Source: Chloroflexota bacterium (GTDB lineage: Bacteria > Chloroflexota > Anaerolineae > Anaerolineales > Villigracilaceae). From it: DNA of 8,475 nucleotides. The notes beneath the pieces were generated by a model. It was given only the letters and a program-made list of their open reading frames with translations, ran no database searches and was not told the origin of the DNA. Position 1 is the stretch's first letter. Every line of letters begins with the position of its first letter. Below are positions 1 through 6,915 of the stretch, piece after piece. Made by a program: the position numbers and the translations under genes. The stretch lies in the NCBI GenBank assembly GCA_021796315.1, contig JAJYOH010000239.1:1-8475 (forward strand). Direction: 5' to 3'.

Positions 1-1
1 C

Positions 2-64
2 GAGCACGGGATTATTGTGTACGGTTACAAGTTTAGGCCCGTCGGGTTTATGCCCACCATATAG
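2..64 (+). CDS. C-terminal end of an unidentified gene (partial)
   Basis: An open frame enters from the left edge and encodes 20 residues ending in GFMPTI before a TAG at 62-64. An intrinsic terminator begins 25 bases later, which fits the end of a plus-strand transcription unit. The fragment is too short to identify. A second open frame (from position 3, stop at 87-89) is also possible, but it runs into the terminator stem. The first frame is preferred because its composition (VYGYKFRPVGF) looks more protein-like. Confidence 0.45.
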   Translation, partial: EHGIIVYGYKFRPVGFMPTI

Positions 65-88
65 AGAACAAAAAGTCAAAAATGAATG

Positions 89-119
89 AACACCCCTATC
101 TATAGGGGTGTTTTCGTTT
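89..119 (+). terminator. Rho-independent terminator
   Basis: An 11-base perfect inverted repeat (89-99 AACACCCCTAT, 102-112 ATAGGGGTGTT) is separated by two bases. In practice the loop would open to about 6 bases. It is followed by a T-rich tail (TTTTCGTTT). The tail lies on the plus-strand side, so the element terminates the gene ending at position 64. It isolates the following HTH gene from upstream transcription. Confidence 0.85.
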
Positions 120-130
120 AAAACATTCCC

Positions 131-161
131 GTAAACGATCACACCACTTCTTGATGTTTAC
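131..161. repeat. Imperfect inverted repeat upstream of the HTH gene promoter
   Basis: The arms GTAAAC-g-ATCA (131-141) and TGAT-GTTTAC (152-161) are complementary apart from one unpaired G. They flank a 10-base centre. The repeat sits just upstream of the predicted -35 element at 172. It could be an operator for a dimeric DNA-binding protein, possibly the HTH protein encoded next. Chance occurrence is not excluded. Confidence 0.35.
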
Positions 162-171
162 CGACAGCCTT

Positions 172-201
172 TTGGACCTCAGACCCTGCCTGCTTTATAC
201 T
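172..201 (+). promoter_or_regulatory. Sigma70-like promoter for the HTH gene
   Basis: TTGGAC at 172-177 and TATACT at 196-201 are separated by 18 bases, each one or two mismatches from consensus. Transcription would start near 208, giving a leader of about 33 bases before the ATG at 241. The promoter lies inside the upstream extension of the reading frame (to a TTG at 151). This argues for the start at 241. Confidence 0.55.
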
Positions 202-240
202 GACCCAATCAATACATTTTTCTACTGGCGGGTAATCATT

Positions 241-966
241 ATGAATTGTTCAACGATTCTGGTTCAAAACACCTGGGGAGTGCATCTCAACTTCGAGGGG
301 CATTTCAGTTCCCCACCGAGTTGTCCATCCTGGCTTACACAGCTTCAACAACAGGATTGGCGGCGTCGAGGAATTGTTGTGTGGGATGCAGATCTTCGCA
401 TTATGGCTCACCTATATGCAGGATATGCGCTTGAACTTCTTGAACACATGCGGGCTAATGATTCCTGGAAGTCCAACGGTTTTCTCATCGACGCTCCAAC
501 CTTTCAGCTCTCTTCCAACGGACTTGAATCACTGTCAAATGAAACAGTTAAAGGAATTTTGAACCTGGAAAATCAAATACAGCTAACACCAGATCGAGCA
601 CAGGAGTTTTTTGATTTTCTAAGTATACACAGGAGGTCACTGGAGTATATTTTCATCCGGGATAGAAAAGATGCAGAAGATGCATTAAGAACTGTTTTTC
701 GTCTGATCGCTGCCTATGGCAGAAAGGTCCGAGAAAGAAAGGGAGACAGTGACCTAATCGAAAACACGCAGCCGAAAATCCTTCCCATCACTATACCGCG
801 CGGCAACTATTTCACTGTTTATCAAGCTGCCCAGATTTGTAATGCCATATCAAAACAAATCCGAGCATGGATTCGGAGAGGCGATCTGGAAGCTGTTGAA
901 CTACCTGGGCTGGGAGTGATTATCGAGGCTGGGAAACTCAACCAATTCTTAAATGAGAAGCTATAA
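241..966 (+). CDS. Uncharacterised protein with C-terminal excisionase/MerR-type helix-turn-helix
   Basis: The 241-residue product has an N-terminal region of about 150 residues that I do not recognise. It has a tryptophan-rich start, a segment RRRGIVVWDADLRIM and a helical stretch near AQEFFDFLSIHRRSLEYIF. The last 55 residues fit the small winged HTH of excisionase/AlpA/MerR-like proteins: FTVYQAAQICNAISKQIRAW as the HTH, then IRRGDLEAVELPG as the wing entry and a closing helix. A role as a DNA-binding regulator or adaptor is inferred from that domain only. The frame is open back to a TTG at 151, but ATG 241 is preferred because a promoter occupies the extension. The ribosome binding site is weak (GGCGGG). 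The gene stops 2 bases from the stop of the oppositely oriented primase-helicase gene. Confidence 0.75.
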   Translation: MNCSTILVQNTWGVHLNFEGHFSSPPSCPSWLTQLQQQDWRRRGIVVWDADLRIMAHLYAGYALELLEHMRANDSWKSNGFLIDAPTFQLSSNGLESLSNETVKGILNLENQIQLTPDRAQEFFDFLSIHRRSLEYIFIRDRKDAEDALRTVFRLIAAYGRKVRERKGDSDLIENTQPKILPITIPRGNYFTVYQAAQICNAISKQIRAWIRRGDLEAVELPGLGVIIEAGKLNQFLNEKL

Positions 967-968
967 TC

Positions 969-3461
969 TTACAAGTCAGCTAGAGTTAATTGCACAGCTT
1001 TATTATTTTGGGACAGTTCGATTTCGTACCCAAGTGCCTTATAACTAGCTCGCCGCTTGCTGTGCATTCTGGCTAAGACAGGCACTTCAAAATCCACATA
1101 ATCGTAGATAATCACTTCCTTCTTTGCTGTGTTTAAGCGATGTAAACGACCGGCATACTGAGTCAATGTGCCGCGCCAGGAAATCGGTAAGGCCAGGAAC
1201 AAAGTATCCAAACGTTCATCATCAAAACCTTCGCCCAAATAGCGCCCTGTCGCCAGGATGACTCTCGATTGATCGGCTGGAAGATTGGCAATTTGGTCTT
1301 TCAGTTGATGGCGTTGCTTCTTGCCCATGCCCCCTTTCATCACAAAGACATGCGCAACTCGTTTTTCCAGTAACTCTGCCAGCGTTTCCAAATGCTCCCG
1401 GCGCTCGGTTAGCAGTACTGGAAAGCGATTCGCCTGAACCGCGTTCACCACATCTTCAACGATCATACGGTTGCGATCGTCGTCCTTTTCCAGTGACGTG
1501 TATACATCCTGAATGGATTGGGTGGCAATATTTTGAAGATGCGGTGGCAACTGGAACTTTGTTGGGCGCACAACAACCTTGTGATCAAAGGGACGTTTAT
1601 CTGCCTGATCACGATCATTTACCTTGTAACGCACCAGACCGCATTGCATAAAAATTATTGGGTGGTGTCCATCTTTGCGTGTCACGGTCGCTGACAAACC
1701 GGTCAGATATTTAGCCTTGCTCTGTCGGACCACTTGCTCAAAACTAACCGCAGAAATGTGGTGGCACTCGTCAACAACCAGGTATCCGTAATTGCCAACG
1801 ATATCACTGACAACCCCCTTCTGGCTCAGGCTCTGGATCATGGCCACATCGAGATTTCCGTTAGGTTTGTGCTTTCCGCCACCAAATTGGCCGATGTCTT
1901 TCGGCGAGAGACCAAGAAACTGGCTCAAAGCTTGAACCCATTGATCGAGTAGTTGGCGGCGATGCACAACCACCAGCGTGTTCACCTGACGTTGTGCAAT
2001 CAAATAAGCAGCCACGACGGTTTTACCAAAGGCAGTCGAGGCTGCCAGAACGCCCGTTTCATGTTGCAGCAAGCTATCGACGGCTTGTTGTTGTTCGCCG
2101 CGTAAAGCGCCCTGAAATTGAACATCCAGCCGAGTACCTACATAGCGTTCGTCAGTAAGGTTCGTTCTGATTTGCAGCGATTCAAGCAGGCTGGTGAGTT
2201 CGTCCATGCAACCACGGGGTAGACCTAGGTGTTTTGGGAAATCCTCGCAGCAACTGATGATACGCGGCTTACTATAAGTGGACAATCGCATTCTTTGCGC
2301 CTGGTAAAAATCCGGGTTTTGAAAAGCCGCTAGTCGGATCAAGCGATTCCGCAAAGAAGGTGTCAAAGCTGCTTTTGGAATATAGATTTGATTCCCCATC
2401 ACGAGGTCGATCTGCTCAGGCAGCGGCCCAATCATTGGCGGGTCCTTGTATTTTCTGGATGGCGGCCCAACCCAGGGGCGGTTATCATCTTCGTCCGTTA
2501 CCGGGAGACGGATGCCCAGCAATTCATCCATCTTCTCGGCATGCTTGACCACAGCTTGCACATCTGCCCAGGTCATTCGGTGCAGGGCAGCAAGAAAGGC
2601 CCATTGATCCTCGTAGGGAACGAACTGCTCATTCACAAAGACACTGTTGCCGTTCTCGCGCGGTTTCTTTTGCAGAGGTAATGCTATGAGGTTACCAAAG
2701 CCACCTTTGGGAAGTGTATCCTGACTGGGAAAGAAGCGGTCATAAGAGTCCAACCCAATCTCGGGTCGGCGCTCCATTGTTTGTGATAGCAGGAAAGTAC
2801 CCATCTGGCGCGCCAGGGCTGCTGGAACAGGCTCGGCAAAGAATATCCAAACATGGCCCCCATTGCCAGATCGCGACCGCTCGATGGCCGCAGGGACATT
2901 AAATAACGAACAAGTTTCCAGGAAAGCGTGAACATCTTGCTGCCAGGATGTTTTATCGAAGTCTGCCGCCAGAAACCAGCAAGTCTCATCCGGTAACATG
3001 GGATAAACGCCAATCGTAAAATTACGTCCCGTTCCATCCTGAGGATCGGTGCCCTGCAAGTGATTGCGTATTACCAAGTCTGTGATTGGGAGAAATTCGC
3101 GATGCCCACAATCTTCACAGCGAATTTTTGGTTTTTCGCAAATCCCACGGATCCACTCATTTTGGCAAACAGGCTGGTAGCCCTGTTTGCCCGTTTTCAG
3201 GCTTTCAAAGCGCCGTGGATATATGTCGTCGCGTCCGTGAAACAGGCTGCGAAAGAGGGCCATCTTCTCATCCTGGGATGATTGATTGGTGACCGTTGGC
3301 TTGTCATTGAAATCGGGCGGGATTGATGGCTGAAGCAAAGCTGCCTTTTCACGCTGTAACGCTGTTGCTCGGGCAATCAATTCTGACCGGCTGCTTTCCA
3401 ACTTTGCCAGTTCTGCTTCAGTTGCAGCAATCAAGCGATTAATGTCATCCAAGGTTTTCAT
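969..3461 (-). CDS. Archaeo-eukaryotic primase (TOTE-type) fused to SF2 DEAD/DEAH helicase
   Basis: A multidomain nucleic-acid enzyme; residues are numbered from the longest frame (TTG at 3482). Residues 8-50 are a probable coiled coil. Residues 70-290 are an archaeo-eukaryotic primase domain of the type linked to TOTE conflict systems. It shows a Cys cluster (C106, C115, C122, C125), a metal-binding DxD (D174, D176 in LAADFD), the GGH motif (SGNGGHVW, H210) and a third acidic position (D248 or D255). Residues 455-800 are an SF2 helicase: Walker A STAFGKT (482-488), motif Ia VVHRRQLLDQW, Walker B DECHH (571-575), SAT (597-599), motif V GEGFDD (750-755) and motif VI QYAGRLHR (775-782). All core catalytic motifs look intact. 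ATG 3461 is chosen over TTG 3482; neither has a clear ribosome site. It is the last gene of the minus-strand block. The likely role is ATP-driven unwinding coupled to primer or oligonucleotide synthesis on foreign or damaged nucleic acid. The domains are certain from motifs; the defence role is inferred. Confidence 0.93.
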   Translation of the reverse strand: MKTLDDINRLIAATEAELAKLESSRSELIARATALQREKAALLQPSIPPDFNDKPTVTNQSSQDEKMALFRSLFHGRDDIYPRRFESLKTGKQGYQPVCQNEWIRGICEKPKIRCEDCGHREFLPITDLVIRNHLQGTDPQDGTGRNFTIGVYPMLPDETCWFLAADFDKTSWQQDVHAFLETCSLFNVPAAIERSRSGNGGHVWIFFAEPVPAALARQMGTFLLSQTMERRPEIGLDSYDRFFPSQDTLPKGGFGNLIALPLQKKPRENGNSVFVNEQFVPYEDQWAFLAALHRMTWADVQAVVKHAEKMDELLGIRLPVTDEDDNRPWVGPPSRKYKDPPMIGPLPEQIDLVMGNQIYIPKAALTPSLRNRLIRLAAFQNPDFYQAQRMRLSTYSKPRIISCCEDFPKHLGLPRGCMDELTSLLESLQIRTNLTDERYVGTRLDVQFQGALRGEQQQAVDSLLQHETGVLAASTAFGKTVVAAYLIAQRQVNTLVVVHRRQLLDQWVQALSQFLGLSPKDIGQFGGGKHKPNGNLDVAMIQSLSQKGVVSDIVGNYGYLVVDECHHISAVSFEQVVRQSKAKYLTGLSATVTRKDGHHPIIFMQCGLVRYKVNDRDQADKRPFDHKVVVRPTKFQLPPHLQNIATQSIQDVYTSLEKDDDRNRMIVEDVVNAVQANRFPVLLTERREHLETLAELLEKRVAHVFVMKGGMGKKQRHQLKDQIANLPADQSRVILATGRYLGEGFDDERLDTLFLALPISWRGTLTQYAGRLHRLNTAKKEVIIYDYVDFEVPVLARMHSKRRASYKALGYEIELSQNNKAVQLTLADL

Positions 3462-3570
3462 AAGGGTGTCTTGGAAAAGCAAGTAAAAGTGGTTTCGTGA
3501 TATGTATTCCGCAAAGCTATGTTGATCGTAATCTCATTAAAAGTCAATCAGGGTGCCTCGTGGTTTGGTT

Positions 3571-4683
3571 TCACAGCCCGGCGCGCCTAAATCTTTCCAT
3601 CAGGGATGGGCGGTTAGCATACTTTTCTTTGATAGCCAAAAGGTGTTCCTGAAATTTGGGCAGCCGGTTCTGGTAATTTGCCAAGTCGCGCAGGTTGATT
3701 AGAAGTTTTGTGGCTTCGGCATAAGGTCCAGCCTGTTTTTGTCCGATTAGGCTTTCAACCCAGCGCCAAGTAGCTTCTTCACGCCCGGCCAGATCGAGCA
3801 ATTCCTGGATGCGCTTCCGCTCAGCTTCAGCTTTCTGCCTGTGCAAATCTTCCTGTTCCAACCGCTGGGCCTCTTTGAACAAATTGGCAGCCTGACGTTG
3901 GGCCTGTCCGGCACTCGCAGGTTTGGTTCCTGCCAGTCGCTCTAGCCGCTTTTGCAGTGTCATACGCACCTGCGGTTCATTGTTCAGCAGCTGGCGCAGG
4001 AAGGTTTCACATTCTTCCCGGCTGAGTTGGGTCAGCGCTCTTTCTAGAGGAGCAATGGATACGGGCTGAAGCTGAGGGCTGGCTTTGGCAGCAGCATTGA
4101 CCAGGTACTCATCCAGTTCAAAGAACTCGATAAAAGCCTGATGACTGCTATTAAGTTTGTCCAAACCGGCCGGGATGGGTGGTTCTGTTTCCGGGTTGTC
4201 TTCCTCCGGATCTTCAGTTGATACGGCCTTCAGCCAGCTCAGATACAGTGCGCGGTAATCGCCTTGCATAATTTGCTCACGGATGGGAGCCAATTTGCCA
4301 AGCATGCCCTCGGCTTCCATCCATTCGTAATCTGGCTCTTCGTTGTCCAACGAAAACTCAAGGATGTAGTGGTTCCCTTGCAACTCAAGCGTGAGAATGT
4401 CTTCCCGGCAGTATGGCTGGATGGACTGCGAATCAATCACCGATTTTGGGAACCGGAACAAGAGTCTGCGGGTGCCCCAGTTCGACATATAGAGATGCGC
4501 ATCGAAGTACTCCAGCAGCACCTGGCGTGGATCGTGCTTGAAATTTCCCCATGAATAAGAAACAATCGCCTGGGTGGATGTGACTGTCTCCATGTGACTG
4601 GAAAGCCCGGAAACAGCCTCCCTTTCAATGGGGCTGAGTGGGCGGTCAATAGTTTGCCATTCATAGTATTGGTATTCGCTCAT
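3571..4683 (-). CDS. Uncharacterised 370-residue protein with helical/coiled-coil C-terminal half
   Basis: Residues 1-130 form a compact, aromatic-rich domain (SEYQYYEWQTIDRPLS, VSYSWGNFKHDPR, LYMSNWGTRRLLFRFP). I recognise this start as a conserved hypothetical family that, from memory, is often encoded beside SWIM zinc-finger proteins. An acidic linker lies near 155-170 (EDPEEDNPETEPP). The rest is predicted almost entirely helical, with a strongly charged coiled-coil stretch at about 260-300 (rich in E, K, Q and R) and a basic C-terminus. No enzymatic motif is visible, so a scaffold or nucleic-acid/partner-binding role is possible but unproven. The ATG lies 3 bases after the stop of a possible 43-residue ORF. 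The primase-helicase gene follows about 90-110 bases downstream on the same strand. A SWIM protein is encoded in this window, but 2.2 kb away on the opposite strand. Confidence 0.85.
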   Translation of the reverse strand: MSEYQYYEWQTIDRPLSPIEREAVSGLSSHMETVTSTQAIVSYSWGNFKHDPRQVLLEYFDAHLYMSNWGTRRLLFRFPKSVIDSQSIQPYCREDILTLELQGNHYILEFSLDNEEPDYEWMEAEGMLGKLAPIREQIMQGDYRALYLSWLKAVSTEDPEEDNPETEPPIPAGLDKLNSSHQAFIEFFELDEYLVNAAAKASPQLQPVSIAPLERALTQLSREECETFLRQLLNNEPQVRMTLQKRLERLAGTKPASAGQAQRQAANLFKEAQRLEQEDLHRQKAEAERKRIQELLDLAGREEATWRWVESLIGQKQAGPYAEATKLLINLRDLANYQNRLPKFQEHLLAIKEKYANRPSLMERFRRAGL

Positions 4684-4686
4684 ATG

Positions 4687-4818
4687 TCAACTCGCTTGCA
4701 GCCGTACAAGGAGAGCATGAACACGTTCATAAGCATCATGCTGTACAATTGCGCGATCGTCTGGGGCGGTTATTTCATCAAAGTCGGGGAATTTCTTATG
4801 CCAGACAAAATGTATCAT
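4687..4818 (-). CDS. Possible small ORF, 43 residues
   Basis: This ORF (MIHFVWHKKFPDFDEITAPD..., ending LLVRLQAS) fills most of the gap between the zinc-ribbon gene and the 370-residue gene. Its TGA is 3 bases before the next gene's ATG, the spacing expected for translational coupling. The same frame stays open upstream, through the end of the zinc-ribbon gene, back to a TGA about 30 codons before the ATG. It could therefore instead be a leftover of a longer gene. No good ribosome binding site is visible and I recognise no family. If it is not coding, this 170-base stretch holds nothing else I can identify. Confidence 0.3.
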   Translation of the reverse strand: MIHFVWHKKFPDFDEITAPDDRAIVQHDAYERVHALLVRLQAS

Positions 4819-4856
4819 GCAGCAGCCCAGAAGATTGATTTCCAAAAACAGTTGCG

Positions 4857-5705
4857 TTACTTTTTTCTCGGACTGACAGTAAAGCTTATCGGCCTTTCAT
4901 TGCCGGGATAGCGTGCGAGATTCTTGATTCGCTCCCGCTGATAGGCTTTCATTTCTTCTGCAAGCGCGTCGGTTCCTATCACCTCCAGCTGGGTCAAAGA
5001 ACAAATGACGGCATTCTTTCCCCGTCCTTTCGGAGTGATGTCACAGGCGATTCCGGCTTCGTTTCCCATATAAAGTACACTGTGAATCTCCAATTGCTTA
5101 TAGCGGTCCACGTTTATACCCTGCCTGCGTAAACTCTTGACCAACGCATTGCTGGGGCGGACCATAATGGGCAGATTTTTCTCCATCTTCTTGACAAGCT
5201 TCATCGCCTCGTCAACATTGTCCACAAAAAAAGTATCGTCAGGTTCAGGTTGTGTCACTGGCAACTCTTTCTCCTTTTCATCGGGAAGCCAGCCGCCCGT
5301 TCGCTCGAAGTTGAGATATTCCTTGAATCCGTGCAAATTGGCAAGCGTTTCGGATGGCAAATGGGGTTTGGCAATCCCATCTTTCCAATAGGCACGCTCG
5401 GTGGTGCCCATCACCAGGTAATTGTTTCCGATCACTTCAGGCGCGCGCTCGGCGAATAAGCGATGCAGATGCCCTTCGATTTCATCCCGATGTGCAATCA
5501 GAATGTCACACTTTGGACAGTAGCGGCAAGTGTAGTTCAGATTGATCGGATAATGCGGGTCAACATGAATCATCAGCGGCACTTTCTTCTGCGATGTCTT
5601 GCCTTCGCATTGCGGACAGCGGGTAAAGCGCACGTCGTTATATGGGTTGAGGAAGAAATTGTAACGAGCGGGAAGATCGCCAAAGAAGCGGGACTTGTTG
5701 GGCAT
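4857..5705 (-). CDS. Uncharacterised zinc-ribbon protein next to pRiA4b ORF-3-like gene
   Basis: The product is 282 residues from ATG 5705, or 287 from GTG 5720. Numbered from the GTG, C35/C38 (CPQC) and C68/C71 (CPKC, with an extra C65) form a probable four-cysteine zinc ribbon within the N-terminal 75 residues. Before it is the aromatic segment RFFGDLPARYNFFLNPYNDV, which I recognise as a conserved hypothetical family. The middle and C-terminal parts are mixed helix/strand with no known catalytic motif. The C-terminus is basic (SPRKK). ATG 5705 is preferred because MPNKSRFFGDLP looks like the conserved family start. However, the GTG overlaps the stop of the upstream pRiA4b-like gene (TAGTG), so a coupled GTG start is possible. 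Neither has a strong ribosome site. The tight junction means the two proteins are almost certainly made together. The function is unknown. Confidence 0.85.
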   Translation of the reverse strand: MPNKSRFFGDLPARYNFFLNPYNDVRFTRCPQCEGKTSQKKVPLMIHVDPHYPINLNYTCRYCPKCDILIAHRDEIEGHLHRLFAERAPEVIGNNYLVMGTTERAYWKDGIAKPHLPSETLANLHGFKEYLNFERTGGWLPDEKEKELPVTQPEPDDTFFVDNVDEAMKLVKKMEKNLPIMVRPSNALVKSLRRQGINVDRYKQLEIHSVLYMGNEAGIACDITPKGRGKNAVICSLTQLEVIGTDALAEEMKAYQRERIKNLARYPGNERPISFTVSPRKK

Positions 5706-5719
5706 ATTTCTTGCAGTCA

Positions 5720-6304
5720 CTATAATTTCGTTATTCTTGCGCGTGCAGCATATCGCCGCAAACCCAGGTTAACGTCTTCGATGTCGAAGAATCCAGGGTT
5801 GAAATCCTCGCCGAATTCTTCCATTAAGTCGTCATGTTCGGGATGTTTTGGGTTGGAGAAGATTTTCAGAAGATCGTAGTAGCCCGAGATGCCGCCAATG
5901 TCTTCGGGCGGACAGGCGCGTTTGCCTTCCAAACATATAGGATATGGTGCGCCCTTTTGGATGGACAGGACGGACTCGACTTGAACGGTATGGTCCCAAC
6001 TATCGCCGAAGTCGTATTCGTAGATGAACTTGAATCCCTTACGCTCCACAAACTGATTCAGGCGGTAACGCTTTTCGTTCTGCATCTCGTTATATTCGTC
6101 AGCGTCAGGGTCGCCGTAATAGTCACCGTCAATGATGAACTGGTGCAGGTGGCTGTTCGTCCAGCCCATCACGATTTGCAGGATGGTGTGCAGTTGATGC
6201 AAGGTGATTATGTCTGGCGTCAAGACTCTACGCCAGATGGGTGGCTTGGAGCCGTTCAACGTGACTTTGATTTGGTAAATGGATGTTGGAGTAGGAGCAG
6301 GCAT
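5720..6304 (-). CDS. Plasmid pRiA4b ORF-3-like family protein
   Basis: The 194-residue product matches the pRiA4b ORF-3-like family along its whole length. Its hallmarks appear in order: IYQIKVTLNGSKPPIWRR (9-26), MGWTNSHLHQF (46-56), YEYDFGDSWDH (95-105), GKRACPPEDIGGISGYYDLL (127-146) and the closing FFDIEDVNLGLRR. The length is normal for the family. The biochemical function is not established. Members are found on plasmids, in mobile elements and in many chromosomes, so the gene alone is not evidence of mobility. The start is well supported: a strong ribosome site (AAAGGAG) lies 6 bases before the ATG. The gene overlaps the tail of the broken upstream frame by 49 bases. Its stop overlaps the possible GTG start of the zinc-ribbon gene. 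Confidence 0.93.
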   Translation of the reverse strand: MPAPTPTSIYQIKVTLNGSKPPIWRRVLTPDIITLHQLHTILQIVMGWTNSHLHQFIIDGDYYGDPDADEYNEMQNEKRYRLNQFVERKGFKFIYEYDFGDSWDHTVQVESVLSIQKGAPYPICLEGKRACPPEDIGGISGYYDLLKIFSNPKHPEHDDLMEEFGEDFNPGFFDIEDVNLGLRRYAARARITKL

Positions 6305-6786
6305 GGGAGTCTCCTTTCAGGAATATGTTGCTTTCCCGCGCCAGGTTTTCCAAAATGCTTCGGGGCAACCGTTTCCTTGAATATCTGATAATGTCGTTTG
6401 AGCCGTTCAATATAGGCGAGGTCAGACAAAACCATCTCTATCACAAGTCTTAAAAACGCCGGAGCATATTTGGATTGCGGACTTCCGTCATTCAGAATGG
6501 GTCCCTGCATTTCCCGAATCATGGTTGGATTGTCCATCCTTAACCACCTTCGATAAAACTACCTGCTTTCCCATCCGTAGGCAATGAACGCCATGGACTC
6601 TCGCCGTTCCCAATTATAGACTTCGAGAAACACACGCCGGCAGTCACAATTGACATCGTCGCAATACATTTCAAGCAGCCCGTAAGAGCCTTTGGGAACA
6701 ACATCGTTTTCCCGCATAATGGTCAACGTGCGCGGTTCTCTTTCTGCGACATCCGGAAAGTAATAATGAAACGATGTGTATGGCAC
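6256..6786 (-). pseudogene. Small conserved hypothetical gene interrupted by an in-frame TAG
   Basis: The frame starts at GTG 6786 (ribosome site AAAGGA about 9 bases upstream) and runs 75 codons to a TAG at 6561-6559. The same frame then continues FYRRWLRMDNPTMIREMQGP and on to a stop at 6256, for 176 residues if the TAG is read through. I recognise both halves as one conserved hypothetical family: the start PYTSFHYYFPDVAERE and CDDVNCDCRRV (C42, C47, C49), and the second-half segments REMQGPILNDGSPQSKYAP and YIERLKRHYQIF. The TAG replaces a codon between GWESR and FYRRW, most simply a GAG-to-TAG change. An ATG eight codons later (6537) has a good ribosome site (AAGGTGG, 6 bases away), so the second half could be restarted as a 93-residue peptide. 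The function is unknown. The C-terminal tail overlaps the next gene by 49 bases. It is called a pseudogene because of the nonsense codon, but a two-peptide gene or amber readthrough remain possible. Confidence 0.7.
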
Positions 6787-6802
6787 AATTAGACATCCTT
6801 TC

Positions 6803-6815
6803 CAACTCCATTATA
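6803..6815 (-). promoter_or_regulatory. Probable -10 element for the minus-strand gene block
   Basis: A perfect TATAAT lies at 6815-6810, about 24 bases upstream of the GTG at 6786. This would give a start near 6803 and a very short leader. No good -35 hexamer is visible at 16-18 bases, so the promoter may be weak or activator-dependent. It is the only convincing promoter I see for the co-oriented genes from 6786 down to 969. Confidence 0.45.
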
Positions 6816-6838
6816 GCCCCGACTTTACAATTGGATAT

Positions 6839-6867
6839 TTGACACACCTTCCATCTTCCCATACAAT
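6839..6867 (+). promoter_or_regulatory. Strong sigma70-type promoter for the SWIM gene
   Basis: Consensus TTGACA (6839-6844) and near-consensus TACAAT (6862-6867) are separated by exactly 17 bases. The predicted start is near 6874, giving a leader of about 42 bases to the ATG at 6916. The promoter diverges from the minus-strand -10 element at 6815-6810. The two starts lie about 70 bases apart, so a regulator bound between them could affect both. Confidence 0.8.
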
Positions 6868-6915
6868 CATCGCCTGTATTATGAGATACTGTGTGAGAAC
6901 AAAATGAGGTGATTC

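Noticed and set aside
151..240. N-terminal extension of the HTH protein from TTG 151
   Set aside because: The extension contains a good promoter (172-201), so transcripts would start inside it. ATG 241 is the better start.
2684..3037. 117-codon minus-strand frame
   Set aside because: It lies entirely inside the primase-helicase gene in another frame. The primase motifs fix the correct frame.
3483..3570. Separate promoter for the primase-helicase gene (TTGACT at 3547-3542)
   Set aside because: The -35-like hexamer is good, but the best sequence at the right distance (CAACAT) matches the -10 consensus at only three positions. Transcription from the upstream gene is equally likely.
4594..4911. 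105-codon plus-strand frame spanning the gap before the 370-residue gene
   Set aside because: It overlaps the starts and ends of two minus-strand genes and has no ribosome site or family resemblance.
5463..5879. 138-codon plus-strand frame
   Set aside because: It is antisense to the zinc-ribbon and pRiA4b-like genes, with no ribosome site or recognisable motif.
5834..6388. 184-codon plus-strand frame antisense to the pRiA4b-like gene
   Set aside because: The opposite strand matches the pRiA4b family along its whole length with a strong ribosome site. The antisense product is low-complexity in hydrophobic stretches and resembles no family I know.
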